DNA of 64,000 nt from Theobroma cacao (Eukaryota > Streptophyta > Magnoliopsida > Malvales > Malvaceae), in assembly GCF_000208745.1 (NCBI RefSeq), contig NC_030854.1, positions 13,704,324-13,768,323 on the forward strand, read 5' to 3'. Under the pieces are notes generated by a model, which was not told the DNA's origin, did not search any database, and saw nothing but the letters and a program-made list of their open reading frames with translations. The translations under genes were made by a program, and so were the position numbers. This document shows, in pieces, positions 36,498 through 48,884 of this stretch; position 1 is the stretch's first letter, and every line of letters starts with the position of its first letter.

Positions 36498-39345
36498 TGT
36501 AAAGCTTGACCTTATAAAATATTTGTCATGACATACATGTGATGGATAACATGTTTGCATGCTAGGAGAGTCCCGAAAAATTTACAAAAGTCGGTATTCC
36601 TAGAGGTACAACAAAGTTGATTTAAGCCTCGAACTAGATCAAATAGAGATTTTAGGTTGAAATTGAAAATTTTAAAGTCCAGGAATGATTTAAAATGGTG
36701 ATTTGGAGTTCGAGGATCAATTTGGAGTCAAATCGAAAATTTCACTATCTAGGGGCAAAATGGTAATTTTTTCACTTGAGGACAAAATGGAAAATTTTTT
36801 TTGAAAGATTGTAAAATGGTAATTTTGTTCACCCTAGTGGCAAAATTGTAATTTTACACCACTAACGCTTGTCATGCTCATAGAATTCATTCATTGACTT
36901 TTATGTTATGGATAAGTGAGAAAATATATGTGATGGAGATAAAAAGTTTAAATTTTTTAAGTTTTAAAAATGGACCAAAAAGAAAATGACAAGTGTTAAG
37001 CTTAGAATATTTTATTATTTAGTTTAAAAATAGCATAAATCAGCCTATTATCTCTCCAAATATTCGGCCAAGCAAGGAAAAGAAGGAAACAAAGGAAGAA
37101 CAAACCCTAGGTGGAGAATTTCAAGAGAAAAAGTGTGGAAAATCAAGGAAAACAAGTGAAAAAGGTAGGATTTCTCAATTTAAACTTAAAATCTATTTTC
37201 CTTAAGCATTTCTCCTTATTTTTCATGGTTAAATTACATGTTTTCATGATGAATTCATGGCTTGTCAAAATGGGTATGGAGAGAGAAAGATGTTGGATTG
37301 AATTGCTTTTAAGATATGTTAGTGTTTTTAGTTAGTTTCGCATATTTAAAAGCAAAACAACAAGAAAAGAGTCCATTTTCCCCGTGAATCTTCATTGGCC
37401 GAATCTTCCTTGATGTGTGTGGGTGATGGATTGTTATTATTTCAAGAGAAATGGCTTAGAAAATGATGAATAATTTTGAGAAAAATTAAGTAGGAAAAAT
37501 CACGGTGTTAGTGCACTGTAATGGCTGAATTTTTCCATGAAGAAATGGGAGGGTTTTGATGCTGAAATTGGTGTTATTTGAATAATGTTTGGTGAATTGA
37601 GGTATTAGAAACGAAATGGAGTAATTTAGGATTAAATTGGACACGTTAGTAATTAATCGGGTGATAAGATGAATTTGGCCGGTACCGAAATTTAGATGGT
37701 TATTCGTGCATTTTGCATTCCATATCATGTATTAGTAGTCTAAATTAGTTTAATTTTGATTTAGTACCAATGTAGTGAGTTTCTCAATTTTCTACTGTGT
37801 CAAGGTGGTGAGTCCTCCGATAAAGGCAAGGAAATTACACCCGAGGACTAGTAGTCTGAGTACTTCAAAAATTTGCACTCTAGACATTGTGAGTAAACTT
37901 ATTGCCATTTTAATTATCTAGGGTGGTTTTTAGATGATTTCATGAATTCTATGAAAAAAGGGATTTAAAAAGGTAAATTTTCATGTTTTATGAATAAATG
38001 TGTTTCAATGAAATTAATTTATAAATTGTTTTGAAATTAATAATGATGTTGAAAAATAGAGTACATGGAGACTGTTAATTGTTGCAATTCGATTATTTAA
38101 ATTGATTGGCTTATGATAAATCAGCATGATTGGCTGGTTGGCAATTGTATTGAAATACGAATTGTTTAGTTGCCTTGAAAGGCTGCGAATTACAGAAATT
38201 GCCATATCATGTTATTGAATTTTATTGTATGGTGGATTATATATTAATTAATCACTACAGTAGGGGATTTTTGTGGACCAGCCTTTTAGAGGGGCACGGT
38301 AAACCCCATTATATTCTTACCTCGAACGGAGAGGCGCGTAGGTTATCTCCTAGGGTAAAGCTTAGGGTTCACTTCATGACAAACCACCACATAAGGGGGA
38401 ACTCAACCAACGTCAAGGAACAGCTATGTTTTCAAAATAAAAATATGATTTATACGAAATGTGAATTTTTAACAGCCTTGGCGGTCTCGGTAGGATGCCT
38501 CGGCCAAGGTGTCCCTGAGAACGGATTTATGGCACAAGCCTAGTTTTATGAGATTCATAAGCCTCTTTACGTATTTTCAATGAAATGTGTTCTAATGTTG
38601 TGACCCAATTTACGATGATTTACTTTATCGTTTCCATGTACTCAACTCTAGATGTTTATGATGATGCCTGTTTACTCACTAGGATTTTATAATCTCAACA
38701 CCCTCATTTCCATCCATTTCAGGCTCAGATTAGACTGTAGATAGTTGATCTCATCGAGGACTACTATGGGATTTGCATTCTCTAAACCGTAGATTCACAA
38801 TCCTCTTTACTTTTGGTTATTCGGGGGCTCACTGGTTATTGTAAATTAAATTAAATACTCTAGCTTATTATATTACAGTATGTATGCATTTATTTTGCTT
38901 TTACCCTACAAAAATTATCTACTTATAATTCTAAAAATATTGTTTAATAAGAAAATAGAATATTTTACTTAATATTTGTTTTATTTTCTTATTATATCCA
39001 AATAATCATAATTTCGTTTTAAATGGAGGTTTTAGACTTTTAAACTTATTTTTAATCATGAATTATGTGTTTTGTACTTGTATTCTATATTTTAGCTGGT
39101 TTCGAAATTTAAAAAAAAAATAACCAAAATACCCATATGGGAAGAAAATTATTATTTTATTTATTTTAAGTTGAAAATAGTTTAAAATCTTTTAGAACAT
39201 AATATTTGGCAACGGTTGCTCACAAGGGAAATGAGAAATTGATATTAAGCCTTGCGGGGTTTCGGGTTGACATTTCGGGTAATGAGTGTCTACCGGGACA
39301 CCGCGACAGTTGTCACAGGCTCGAGGGGAGTACTGGGTCGTGATA
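36498..39345 (+). mobile_element. Family B solo LTR no. 2, TSD GTAAT
   Basis: The LTR starts TGTAAAGCTTGACC and ends GGGTCGTGATA, with GTAAT at 36493-36497 and 39346-39350. Length is 2.85 kb. It runs opposite to LTR no. 1 at 18486. It includes two adjacent CAAAATGGNAATTTT modules at about 36757-36850. The 122-codon open frame at 38175-38543 is not conserved as coding in other copies and I do not treat it as a gene. Confidence 0.9.
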
Positions 39346-40735
39346 GTAATTGAGTAAAATATGGCTGAAGTAGAACAATTAAATAATATAATTGTTGTGT
39401 AACTTAGAGGAAATTGTGATGGTAATGCTGAATTACAAAGGTATTTATAGTTGTTGAAAAAGTTTTGGTAGACAAAAAGGAAATAAAGAAATTAATATTG
39501 AAAATGGAGCAAGTTGAGAACCTAACAGTTTATAAGGATGATAGGTGAAAAGACATTCAGTCTATATACATTTAGTCAGAGTAATGAGAATCAAGATTGC
39601 TGATTTAACGTCTCAAAACTATGCATCTGAATTCAAAGTTGTTGGATGAATACAAGTGACTATTAATATGGTTCTTTCAATCAAACACATGAATAAGCAA
39701 GTCATATGATATTTGTAACGAATGGCGCGTAACAAATGTATTTGTTGGCATGTCATGTAGGAACATGGATAATTTAAGCTTGGCATGTAGTAGCTGTTGA
39801 AAAAATGTTGTTCTAAGATGCCATGTATAAAAATTGGAAATTTTTAGGCATGTATGTATGAGCTTAATGATTAAGCGAGCCATGTAGCAACTTCGTTATG
39901 ACACATTGCGTGTTTTAACCGAATATTGTTAGGTTGGCGTGTAGCAAGCGAGAATATGCCTTCATGGAATATAATAACTTGGATTGACGTGTAAGAAAAC
40001 TTAACTTGTTCTGCATTGGGCTTTAAAGACGTTGAGGGGTTATCTTGAAGACAAACCATGAAACAAAACTTTAAATTATCTCTTCTCTTTGCATGTAATT
40101 TTGTTTTTTTGGGGAATAGGCATCAAGTGAAGTTTGTCTAACACATTTTTATAAAAGAAAGCGCCATTTTTTCCCCAATCGAGAACACTTGTTTCCTAAA
40201 GAAATTGAAAACAAGACAATGTGAAACCCTAGGTATAGAATTTTGAAATTATGGCATTTAAGTTGGGCTTATAACTAGAATTGATCCGAAGAAAAAAGGA
40301 GTTGAACCCTCTATGATCATTTCAACTGAATGAGTTTCATTGAAAAGAAGTGAAAATAAAAATCCCCAAATGGCTAGTCGAGCCAAGTGCATGAAAACCA
40401 TTGATCGACGATATGAAGGCAACCTTATTGATTATATCTAATCTTGAAGGTTATCAAACTTATTGGGTGTATTATATGTCTTGCATTATAGGAAGTGAGG
40501 AACAAGTTTATATACAGATGTCCATAAGAGAGGATTGTGGGGTTTGCTACGTCATAGTCTCTTTAGAAATAAGACAGTCTTGAAACTGGAACTACATGTT
40601 TATACTGGTATTGTTATGAGCATCTCTAATGACGTAATGTTTCCAAGTGTGAAGACTATGGATAATGGCAGTGTAGACTTTGTAGATGATGATTCAGTTC
40701 AAAGCCTTTTTATGAAACCTCTACCTTCATAGAAG
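39346..40735 (+). pseudogene. Decayed element, middle part; unrecognised short frames
   Basis: This continues the 34671-36497 sequence after the family B insertion. GCGTAAC/GTGTAGC motifs recur between 39718 and 40000. Two overlapping + frames (40401-40583, and 40535-40732 with LELHVYTGIVMS and DFVDDDSVQSLF) end close to the next LTR. I do not recognise them. An acidic FVDDDS stretch near the N-terminus of Mutator-like transposases is one possible reading, with low confidence. Confidence 0.35.
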
Positions 40736-43038
40736 TGTAATGGAGGTAGACATGATGACACAAATTAGGGGTAATTTTATCATTTTCCTTAGTGAGATCC
40801 TAGAAGTGGGTTTTCTAATGTTATTAAGGTCTAAGTAGGCCTAAGAAATAAATGAATGAGGTATATAATAATGAAACAAATGAAGAAAATAGAAATAATA
40901 ATAATTTCCATGATAGGGGCAAAATGGTCATTTTAGTTCTCGAGTCTAAATTTTTAAGTTTTCATGAACTCGAGTACCTCTAATCTATTGTGGACCTTTT
41001 CTCAGTGGCAAAAGAGTAAAAAGTTTGAGCCAAAGGGAAGAAGAAGGCAAAGTCAACTATGCAATGGCATTTTTGTAAATAAGTGAAACTTTAGTCAACT
41101 TTAGGATAAATATCTCATTTTTTCCAGCACTTTCTCCTTACTTCCAGCAGCCTTTTCTTCTTCTTCCCATCCTTCTTCCTCACTAAATGTTTTCCATATT
41201 CCATGGAAGCAATCCCTTGAAACCTCTATAACTTTCTCAAAGTAACTTTAATTTTCATGCTTTGGTACACTTTTTCATAGGATTCTTTGTGCTTTTTCAC
41301 TTCTACACCTCAAGATTAAAAGTCTTTCCTCATTACTTTCTCTCACTAGCTAGATGTTTTAGGGAGAGAGAGAGAGAGAGAGGCTTTCCATAATAGCTTT
41401 GACAAACTCTTGAAAAGGAATTCAACTACAAAACCACCAAGGTTCCAACGAGACCCCACATCTCCCCTTGGGGCATAGTGGAAGTTGGAGTTGATTTAAG
41501 AATCAACAAAGACAAGTGAGTGAACTTGCATTAAAATGTTTTGGGATAAATGCATACGTATTTGGTTGAATCACTTGAAATATTTTATTGAACTTTTCTC
41601 TAAATATGCATGGGAACAAGCCCTAGATGAAACGTTTTTATGATGTGAAATCTGTAGTGGGATGAATTCATTTGTTTCTCTATTATGATGATATGTATGT
41701 TATGCCTTGAACGATAATGTTGTGTGATAATTATAACTGTGCGTGTGCGGTGTGGGAATGCACATGACAGTGCTAGTAGTGTGCAGTGTGGGAGAGCACA
41801 CGCCAATGATGTATGCCATGTGCAATGCGGGAGAGCACATGATGATGATGTATGCCGTGTGTGGTGTGGGAGTGCACATGACGGTGATGGTGAGGTGCGG
41901 TGTGGGAGTGCACTTGATGATGATATTGTAATGTGCAGTGTGGGAGTGCATATGAGCTAGGGGAGAGCTGAAGTGATATCGATAGTTGTATATATATTTA
42001 TATATGTTATATAGAGGTTACAGAAATAAAATGTGATTGTATTGAATGTTGAATATTAAAAATTGTTAAATACGTTCAAATTGATTTTCATTGTAGCAAA
42101 AATGGATTTTCATTGTGACAAGAATTCTTCTAATTTAATTGCCCTGTTTCTCGCTGCAACAAAATTCATTCTCATTGTAGCGAGAAACTCTCGGGTGCTG
42201 GGGGCTTGACCTTGTTCGAGTTTTTGATGCAGCGAGAAACTCTTGGGTGGTTGGGTAAAATGTTTGCTTGAGTTTTCACTACAGCGAGAAACTCTCAGGC
42301 GGTTGGTTCAAAATTTTTGCCCTGAATTTTGCTGTAGCGAAATTTCATTCTCGTTGCCATGCTTGTCTTGCTTGGATTTTGTTGTAGTTTTCACTCTTTT
42401 CAACTTCATTGTTGATCATGGATCTTTCAACACTAAGGCACTAAATAATCAAGGATTGAATTGAGGGGTTTTCATAAGAAATTAAGCTAAATTGCATTGT
42501 TTTCAACATAAGTGCATAATGATTTCTACACTTTCCTTATCGTTTGCTTGTTCCCTTCCTATGTTCACTCACTGGGTTTATACTCAATCATTTCAACTTC
42601 ATATTTTCAGATTCAGAGGTAGTTGGGACCTAGATTGAGGTGTCCACTTGTATTAGCCTTTTGGTAGGTATCATGGCATTTAGTAGCCATATCCGTACCC
42701 AGAGTCACTCCATTGGAAGTCAAGAGTCTTTAGCCTTTGTATACATACACGTGATGTAAATCCCTAAGATACATGTCATAAACAATATATGTTTATTTTG
42801 ATTAACGTTGCCACTATGAGTTGGCAATGGGTGACACTATTTTGGATGATATAAATGTAAGTAGTTGGTTGCCATATTATATTGTTGAAATAATTATACT
42901 TGAGAATTACGAAATATGGCATTTAAAGTGATGGATTGAATGATGAATATAATCATATAAAAAAGCTTGCTTGGGCTTAGTGGATTATGCCTATTGGGCC
43001 CATGCGTCGGTCATGGCTCAAAAATTAGGCTGTGACAC
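40736..43038 (+). mobile_element. Family A LTR no. 3, 5' end shortened, no TSD found
   Basis: The sequence matches family A from CAAATTAGGGGTAATTTTATC (about 40763) to the terminal GGCTGTGACA at 43038. The first 40-60 bases differ from other copies, and the flanks (AGAAG left, CTTTT right) do not match. So the 5' edge is a deletion or rearrangement, and the stated start is approximate. It carries the 41740-41955 minisatellite and a palindrome array at 42095-42360. Confidence 0.75.
41740..41955 (+). repeat. Minisatellite in family A LTR no. 3
   Basis: About five to six units of 35-40 bases share GTGNGGTGTGGGAGTGCACATGA followed by a variable TGATGATGT segment. The open frames at 41724-41960 and 41743-41931 are translations of this repeat and are not genes. 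Confidence 0.8.
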
Positions 43039-45215
43039 TTTTGTCTGGATGGCATGCGCATGAAGAGTTGTTGATTGGGTATAGTCATCAATCTGAAAGT
43101 CTTATGGAGTTAAATATTTTTTTTCAAACTTGACCAAGTAGATGGAATTTATATGATCATGGTGAAATTTGACCAACATTTTGTCTTGTTCGCCTTGATG
43201 GCCGGTTGAATTTGGAGAATGGTTAAACATTGATGGTGTAAGTAATTTGTTTAATGGAATGACCAATATTCGAACACTTGAGTTCAATGAAGAGTTAATG
43301 CGGGTAAGTTCACTGACTCTTTTTTGTTGATGCAATAGTTTGTAAATAAAGTTAGTACAAATATCCCATAATGTAGTAGTGCTAAAACTTTTAATTTATA
43401 CCTCGTGGATATATATGTTTAATTATTTTATGTAGTATAAGTTATTGAGTATGAAGTTTTATTTCAGGTATAGTATAACATAAAACGAGGAGAAATTACA
43501 TGTTTATCTAACATTTAGGTTTTTGTTTAGGGTAAAAGCATGTTGCTTTTTCTTCTTTTGAGTTATGAAGCTTATTTTGATTGTAAATGAATCATTATCT
43601 TAGCTACATAATTAGAGATACCTTTATTTAAAATGATGTTAAGAATGTGGTGTAATAACAAGGTATATTTATGCATAGCAGGGTAACTGACCAAATATAT
43701 AGGCCGCGTGTGTAACTGAGAAAATATAGAAGGTTGGCGTGTAATTGACAATATATATAAGGTTGGTGTATAATTGACAATATATATAAGGTTGGCGTGT
43801 CATGTAAGTGAGAAATTTGGCATGGCGGTTACCAACATATGAGTATTATCAATGGATTGTAATAATAGTGTCAATTGACACATTCTAGGAAACAAATTGG
43901 TCATAACGCACATTATGTAGAAGTCATAAATAAGAAATTAACTAATCAATAAGTTACATTGGAAGAAATGTATCTTAACTGGATGATGAAAGAACAATGT
44001 TACAAATGATCAAGGTTAGTAAATGCCATGTCAGATAATTATACCCTTAACTTGAAACAAAGGGACAAATGCAATGGCGTGTTGTGAAGGAAAAAGAAAA
44101 TGATAAAGAAAAGTCTTTTAAGTCAGGGGAAAAATACAAAAAGAAGACATTGAAACAATTGTCATTCAAGATTGAAAGACGTTTGTAGTAACCTCAGTGA
44201 TTGTGTCATGGTGAGACCTGTCTAATTTGACAGCAATGAGACAAAAAAACAAAGGAATGTGGATCTAGTGAGATGATGTGGGTTAAAAGACGTGAGGGGT
44301 AAGCAAAGTTGGTTTTACATGCCAAGGTTAACTAATAAAATTCTTTGAATTGTGTTGAAACAAAGCTATTACACGCTGTCTAGGGATAAGGTTGTTGTTA
44401 CTAGAAAAGGTGAAATTATTTGAACACGTCAAAGTACGGTCTTTAGATGTCATATTGAAAAGTGTTTTATAACACGCCATGGTGAGATTATATGGCACGT
44501 TATAAATTTTACCGCTGTAACTAATAAAAAGGGATTTAGGACAAAAATGGACTTATTGAAACCATTTTAAATTCCCATCCATGTATATAAACGCTGAGAT
44601 ATTCAATACGACATCACATTTTATTACTCATTGGCAAATACAAAGGTCAACTAAGAGCAGAAAGTAGAGATGCTTTGAGTAATTTGTATTTCCTCATTCC
44701 TATATGCACAAAGGTTAAGACCAACTTCTGAGGGAAGTTTACTATTACAAGAACACATTCTTAACTGTGTGAAGAGGTGAGTCAACGAATGGTGATTTTT
44801 TTTTAGTCGGTTTTTTCATTATTTTATTGCTTTAGGAAACGTATGGGTTTAAGAAATTACGCAGTGATATATTATATATTTTTCATCTTTTCTTATTAAT
44901 TTGTTTGGCTTAGTATTCAATGTACCTTCATTCCCATTCCCTTTGCCAATTTCTTTGAGAGAACTACATCATATAGTTGACATCTTTTTAGGTGCATAAA
45001 AACATTTTAAGTACTCTGCCTAGCGTGTATTAACACTATATTTTTTAAACCTGACGTGTTGCTTCAAATGGGTTTAATGTTTATGGCATTTAGCTTACAC
45101 TATATAGATGATATCTTTTGCAAATGGAGTTGAGAGAGTACGATAACCTTGATGCATCTTTTGTTGTGGCGAGGGAGAAATGGGCTTTCAACGTCAAAAT
45201 TAACATGCATTGTAA
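43039..45215. repeat. Decayed element, right-middle part with GTGTAAC motifs
   Basis: No gene is seen from 43039 to about 45200. Motifs such as GGCGTGTAATTGACAATATATATAAGGTTG are repeated two to three times at 43690-43820, and GTGTAA/GGCGTG variants recur until about 44500. Near 45060-45150 the sequence TTTTGCAAATGGAGTTGAGAGAGTACGA resembles the coding-like pieces at 35615-35640 and 36030-36050, tying these parts to the same element. Confidence 0.5.
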
Positions 45216-46452
45216 GTGATTGCAATTATAGTACATCAACAAGATGCTTTTAGAGAAAAAGAAGTACGAAGAAGTGAAGCGTACATGCTTGAAAATGCTG
45301 CTAGACATCCATCCACAGGGCTTCTTCTGCGTTGGTCTCATGCAGAACATCATGGTTTCGTCAAATCAATCAATCTAAATCTCAAGAGCATGAGTTGTGG
45401 TTTACAGTAGGGAAGACGAAGGTGCAGTTCTCCAAGCAAGAGTTCTGCCTCGTTACAAGATTAAAATTGGGTCCATTACTGAATATATTCCTTCGATTGT
45501 ACGAGGTCGTCTCTGGAGGTATTCACTTGTGATACTGGAATAGTCGTCCCAATTTGAATTTGCAAAAGTTGCTTGATACGTTTTGAGGAGGCATCTTTGA
45601 GCAATCAAGAGACATAACGAAGATGGCACCCGTCTTGATGGAGAATAATATTATATTCGGCCAAGACAATTGAAGGCGGGTGACGCTTTGGTTGTTGGCT
45701 TTGGTTGAGGACATTGACGCCTGGAATGCTTTCCCATGGGGTCACTATGTATGGAGGCTGATTGAGGACTGCTTATTGCAATGGTTCGAAGTTCCTCCCG
45801 AAACCTCCGATAAGTGAGATCATTTAGGCTACAACCTGTACGATTTTCCCTAGGCGATCTAGGTACTGCACGGTAATTTTTTAAAATTTTGCCTTTTACT
45901 TTTATATATAACATATTTTAGGGTGGCATGTGAAGTATTTGTTAAGTGATTATAATGTTTACAATTGAGTTGTAGTTTTTGGCAATGGACGCTATCCTCG
46001 GCTTTCCAAAATTTAATTGTTCCCCAATTGTCCCAATGAGAACGTCTACCCACATATGTGCAAATGAAAGTGCCATCAAAAGCCAAAAGAGTTCTACAAG
46101 ATAGTGCAATTGTTGGAGTCAGCTCAAAAGGTGAGTGCAAACCTACAAATATAAACTGTTTATCTGTATGCTATCTTTCAAATGCTAATAGCAAGGTACA
46201 TATTTCGTAGTTATGGGCAAACGAAACATTGGAGCCCACACCGGAGGAGGCTATAAGAGAATATTGGTCGAACATAGTGGTCCCTTTATTTGAGGGGGAA
46301 CAATACGTGTCAATAGGACATATAGAGGATCGAGCTGACTGAGGTTTTGAGCAAAGACTGACGAGGATAGTGTTGAAGGAGAAAAAAGTGTTTGACCCTA
46401 TTAAATGGAGGCACATTGTCGCACATCTAGATTATGACCAGTCACACCCTTA
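45216..46452 (+). pseudogene. DUF1985-like protein remnant (Ulp1-carrying plant transposon type)
   Basis: Broken + strand frames give, in order, AYMLENAARHPSTGLLLRWS; then EHELWFTVGKTKVQFSKQEF and CLVTRLKLGP; then SRDITKMAPVLMENNIIFGQ; then LLALVEDIDAWNAFPWGHYV and WRLIEDCLLQW. The pattern 'ELWF.VG....FS.QEF.LVT.L', followed by 'LVEDI..WN.FPWG', matches my knowledge of DUF1985, a domain found with Ulp1-like proteases in plant Mutator-like elements. A later frame (46211-46452) has EPTPEEAIREYWSNIVVPLF and WRHIVAHLDYDQ. Several stops and at least one frameshift are present. No Ulp1 catalytic region is seen. Long GTGTAAC-rich noncoding DNA lies to its left. Confidence 0.6.
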
Positions 46453-48736
46453 GTTGATGTATGAAGGCATCGAGCATATCATTATTAGTCAATCTTCTTT
46501 TTCCCAACACAAAGATCATACACATACACGTCTATCTCCTCAACTTCTTAGTTCTAGTCCTTAGATGCATATAGGAAAAGGTTGTTTCGAGATGAACATT
46601 GGTTCGATCTATCGGTTAGTGTTAAAAATTTTGAGAATATGGTGCCTTGAAAAACAAGTATATTTTCATGCTTAATTTCATTAAATTTGTAATGAAAGTA
46701 TATTTTGGTAATAAAATGAAGAGTTTGTTCTAAGTAAGCATTCATTATCTAGTTATTAAGGTACCATGATTCTATTGAGATATTAAAATATATTTATATA
46801 AAGAGTTATACATAAGAGATATGTATTTTAATTGAATCTAAAAATTGTTCACAGCCATATAATAAAGCTAGTCACTTTATTGTGTTAAGGCTGTAGTGTC
46901 CAGATTACTTCTAACGAAATGAATGTGATTCACTTCAAAGGAATAATGAGTCTCAAATCATCGAAATGGTTAACTTCAAGTAATGACACTATAACATGAA
47001 TTGGAATCATGTGAGAATCAAATTTAAGTTTAACCATTACTTAAATCTTGATCTCACACTTATGCATTTGCTTATAGTAGAACCGAAATCCTGATGGATA
47101 GTGGACTCATGTTTAATCTCCTTTAATCTTTGATTTACCATGAGCATGATCATCATAAAGCATTGATCTAGACTTCGTATTTTGGGATTATAATCGAGAT
47201 GAACAATTGGGAACATATATCCAAATAATAGAGTTTATAGCATTAACATCACTTTTAGTGATTTCAGGAAGATTGGTGATTAACCTAAGCCTAGTTGATT
47301 GATGAATTAGCTACTCATCGCATCTAGATACTCAAAAGATTAGATCTAAAGTATTGAATCACTAATTGGATAAAATTTGAGATTAGGTGACAAAATTGAC
47401 ATAAAAGGTAAAATGGTAATTTCACTTTTCATCTTTGGATGGTAGTAAGGGTTCACAATAAAAGGTTTGCATTTGGACAACTAATAATTAATATCAAGTA
47501 TTGAATTGTTTCTTGTGATTATAGTTTATCCAAGAGTGCAACCATGAATGTATGGTGGAGTGATTTCATGGTTAATAAGATTGAATTATTTTTAATGAGA
47601 TTAAGAATAATTCTAAGTTTATTAAAACTTGGAATATCTATATCCAAATAAATTCCTCACTTAGCTTCGTAGAATTCAACTTGTTTAAGTTGGAATGCAT
47701 GTTTTAATTTGATTAATTAAATTATGTACAAAAATGGCAGCTTAACATATTTGTCTTAATTTAGAAAAGAAAACATGTTTGGTCTTAATTTAGACAAGAA
47801 AATATATTTGTCTTAATTTAAGATAAGCAAAATATTTTTTATCTTAATCTAGACAGGAAAATATTTTTATCTTAATTAAAGGCAAGAGTTGTCTTAAATT
47901 AAGATAATGTTAAAAGGATTCTTGCAAAATGAATCTAGACATCCATGATTATAAAAGGAAACTCCATGTTTGACTATCACTCTTTTATTTATTATTAATT
48001 CTTTTTAAATAAAGATGGATAATAATAAAATAAGAGTTATTATTCAACATGGAGTTTTATTTTATAAATAACTCTAAATGATAATTAAATAATTAAATTA
48101 TTTATTCTTTAATTTTAATTTTGATAATTTTGGAGCATTTTTTATACTTCCATAACTCTAAATGGATGGTCAAGATTGATTCAAAGGTTTTTAATATTGA
48201 TTAAACCTTTGAGACAAAAGTTTAAATAAAAAGAGAAGAGATTAAAAGAATAAAAATGGATGTACTTTTTCTTGAAAAAGTTTCAACCGTCACTTCTCTT
48301 CTCCTCCTCCAAACTTTGCCGTATCTTTCTTCCTCTCTCTTATTCTTGGCTGAATTTTTTTGAAAGAAAATAACTATTAATTTTTTGGAAGAAAAAAGAG
48401 ACATAATCGCTTGCCATCTTGTAGTCTAGCATCACATTTTGTCCACTCGAGGTTCAAGTTGAAAGCATTCTTGGAGAATAAGTGGCAAACATGTTTGGTC
48501 AAAAAATCATTCATTGATGTAGTGGTGTCCAAAAATAAAAATCTCGAAATAAAAGGTATGTTTTTTCTTACTTAATAGATTCTTATTTTTTTTAAGGATG
48601 TGACTATGTTACTTGCAACAAGAATGATGAGTGTTTCCGCTTATGTAATTGGATTGCTTGCTTCCTTAATAAAACAAAGTTTTTGAAATCGATGCTTTAC
48701 ACAATCACATCAATCCACTAAGATCCTACTCCAACA
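46453..48736 (+). mobile_element. 5' LTR region of the copia element (left edge unresolved)
   Basis: The right edge is CCTACTCCAACA followed by a primer-binding-site-like ATTGGTATCAGAG, so 48736 is the LTR end. The left edge should be a TGTTGG-like start; I could not place it, and the DUF1985 element ends somewhere before it. The sequence includes five to six repeats of GTCTTAATTTAGACAAGAAAATA-type units at 47752-47905. The protein from this element begins at 59758, because a gypsy element was later inserted in the leader. Confidence 0.5.
47752..47905 (+). repeat. Short tandem repeat in the copia LTR
   Basis: Five to six units of about 30-38 bases share TGTCTTAATTTAGA(C/A)AAGAAAA, alternating with ATATTT. 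Inverted elements (TCTTAATT / AATTAAGA) recur, so the RNA could pair with itself. Position in the U3/R part of the LTR is inferred. Confidence 0.6.
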
Positions 48737-48738
48737 AT

Positions 48739-48749
48739 TGGTATCAGAG
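48739..48749 (+). other. Primer-binding site of the copia element (tRNA-iMet type)
   Basis: TGGTATCAGAG follows the LTR end by two bases and is complementary to the 3' end of plant initiator Met-tRNA, the usual primer of plant LTR retrotransposons. A diverged second copy (TGGTATTAGAG) lies at about 55978 in the duplicated flank. Confidence 0.75.
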
Positions 48750-48884
48750 TAAGCATTATTGCAAGTTTTGTTTCTTATATTTATTTTGCATGGTTGGCAC
48801 ATTTGTATATATTTAACTATCTTGATGTGATCAATGTATCGTTGTATTTAATGATGCATGATTCAAGATTTTTGCCATATTAAT

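Noticed and set aside
38175..38543. 122-codon frame as a possible gene
   Set aside because: Lies wholly inside family B LTR no. 2; the matching part of LTR no. 1 and no. 3 is not conserved as protein.
41724..41960. His/Val/Gly-rich frames over 41700-41960 and 49971-50402
   Set aside because: Products of LTR minisatellites; overlapping frames on both strands are all open because the unit lacks stops.
48739..48749. Match to tRNA-iMet as a possible tRNA gene
   Set aside because: Only the 3' end complement is present, next to an LTR end; this is a primer-binding site.
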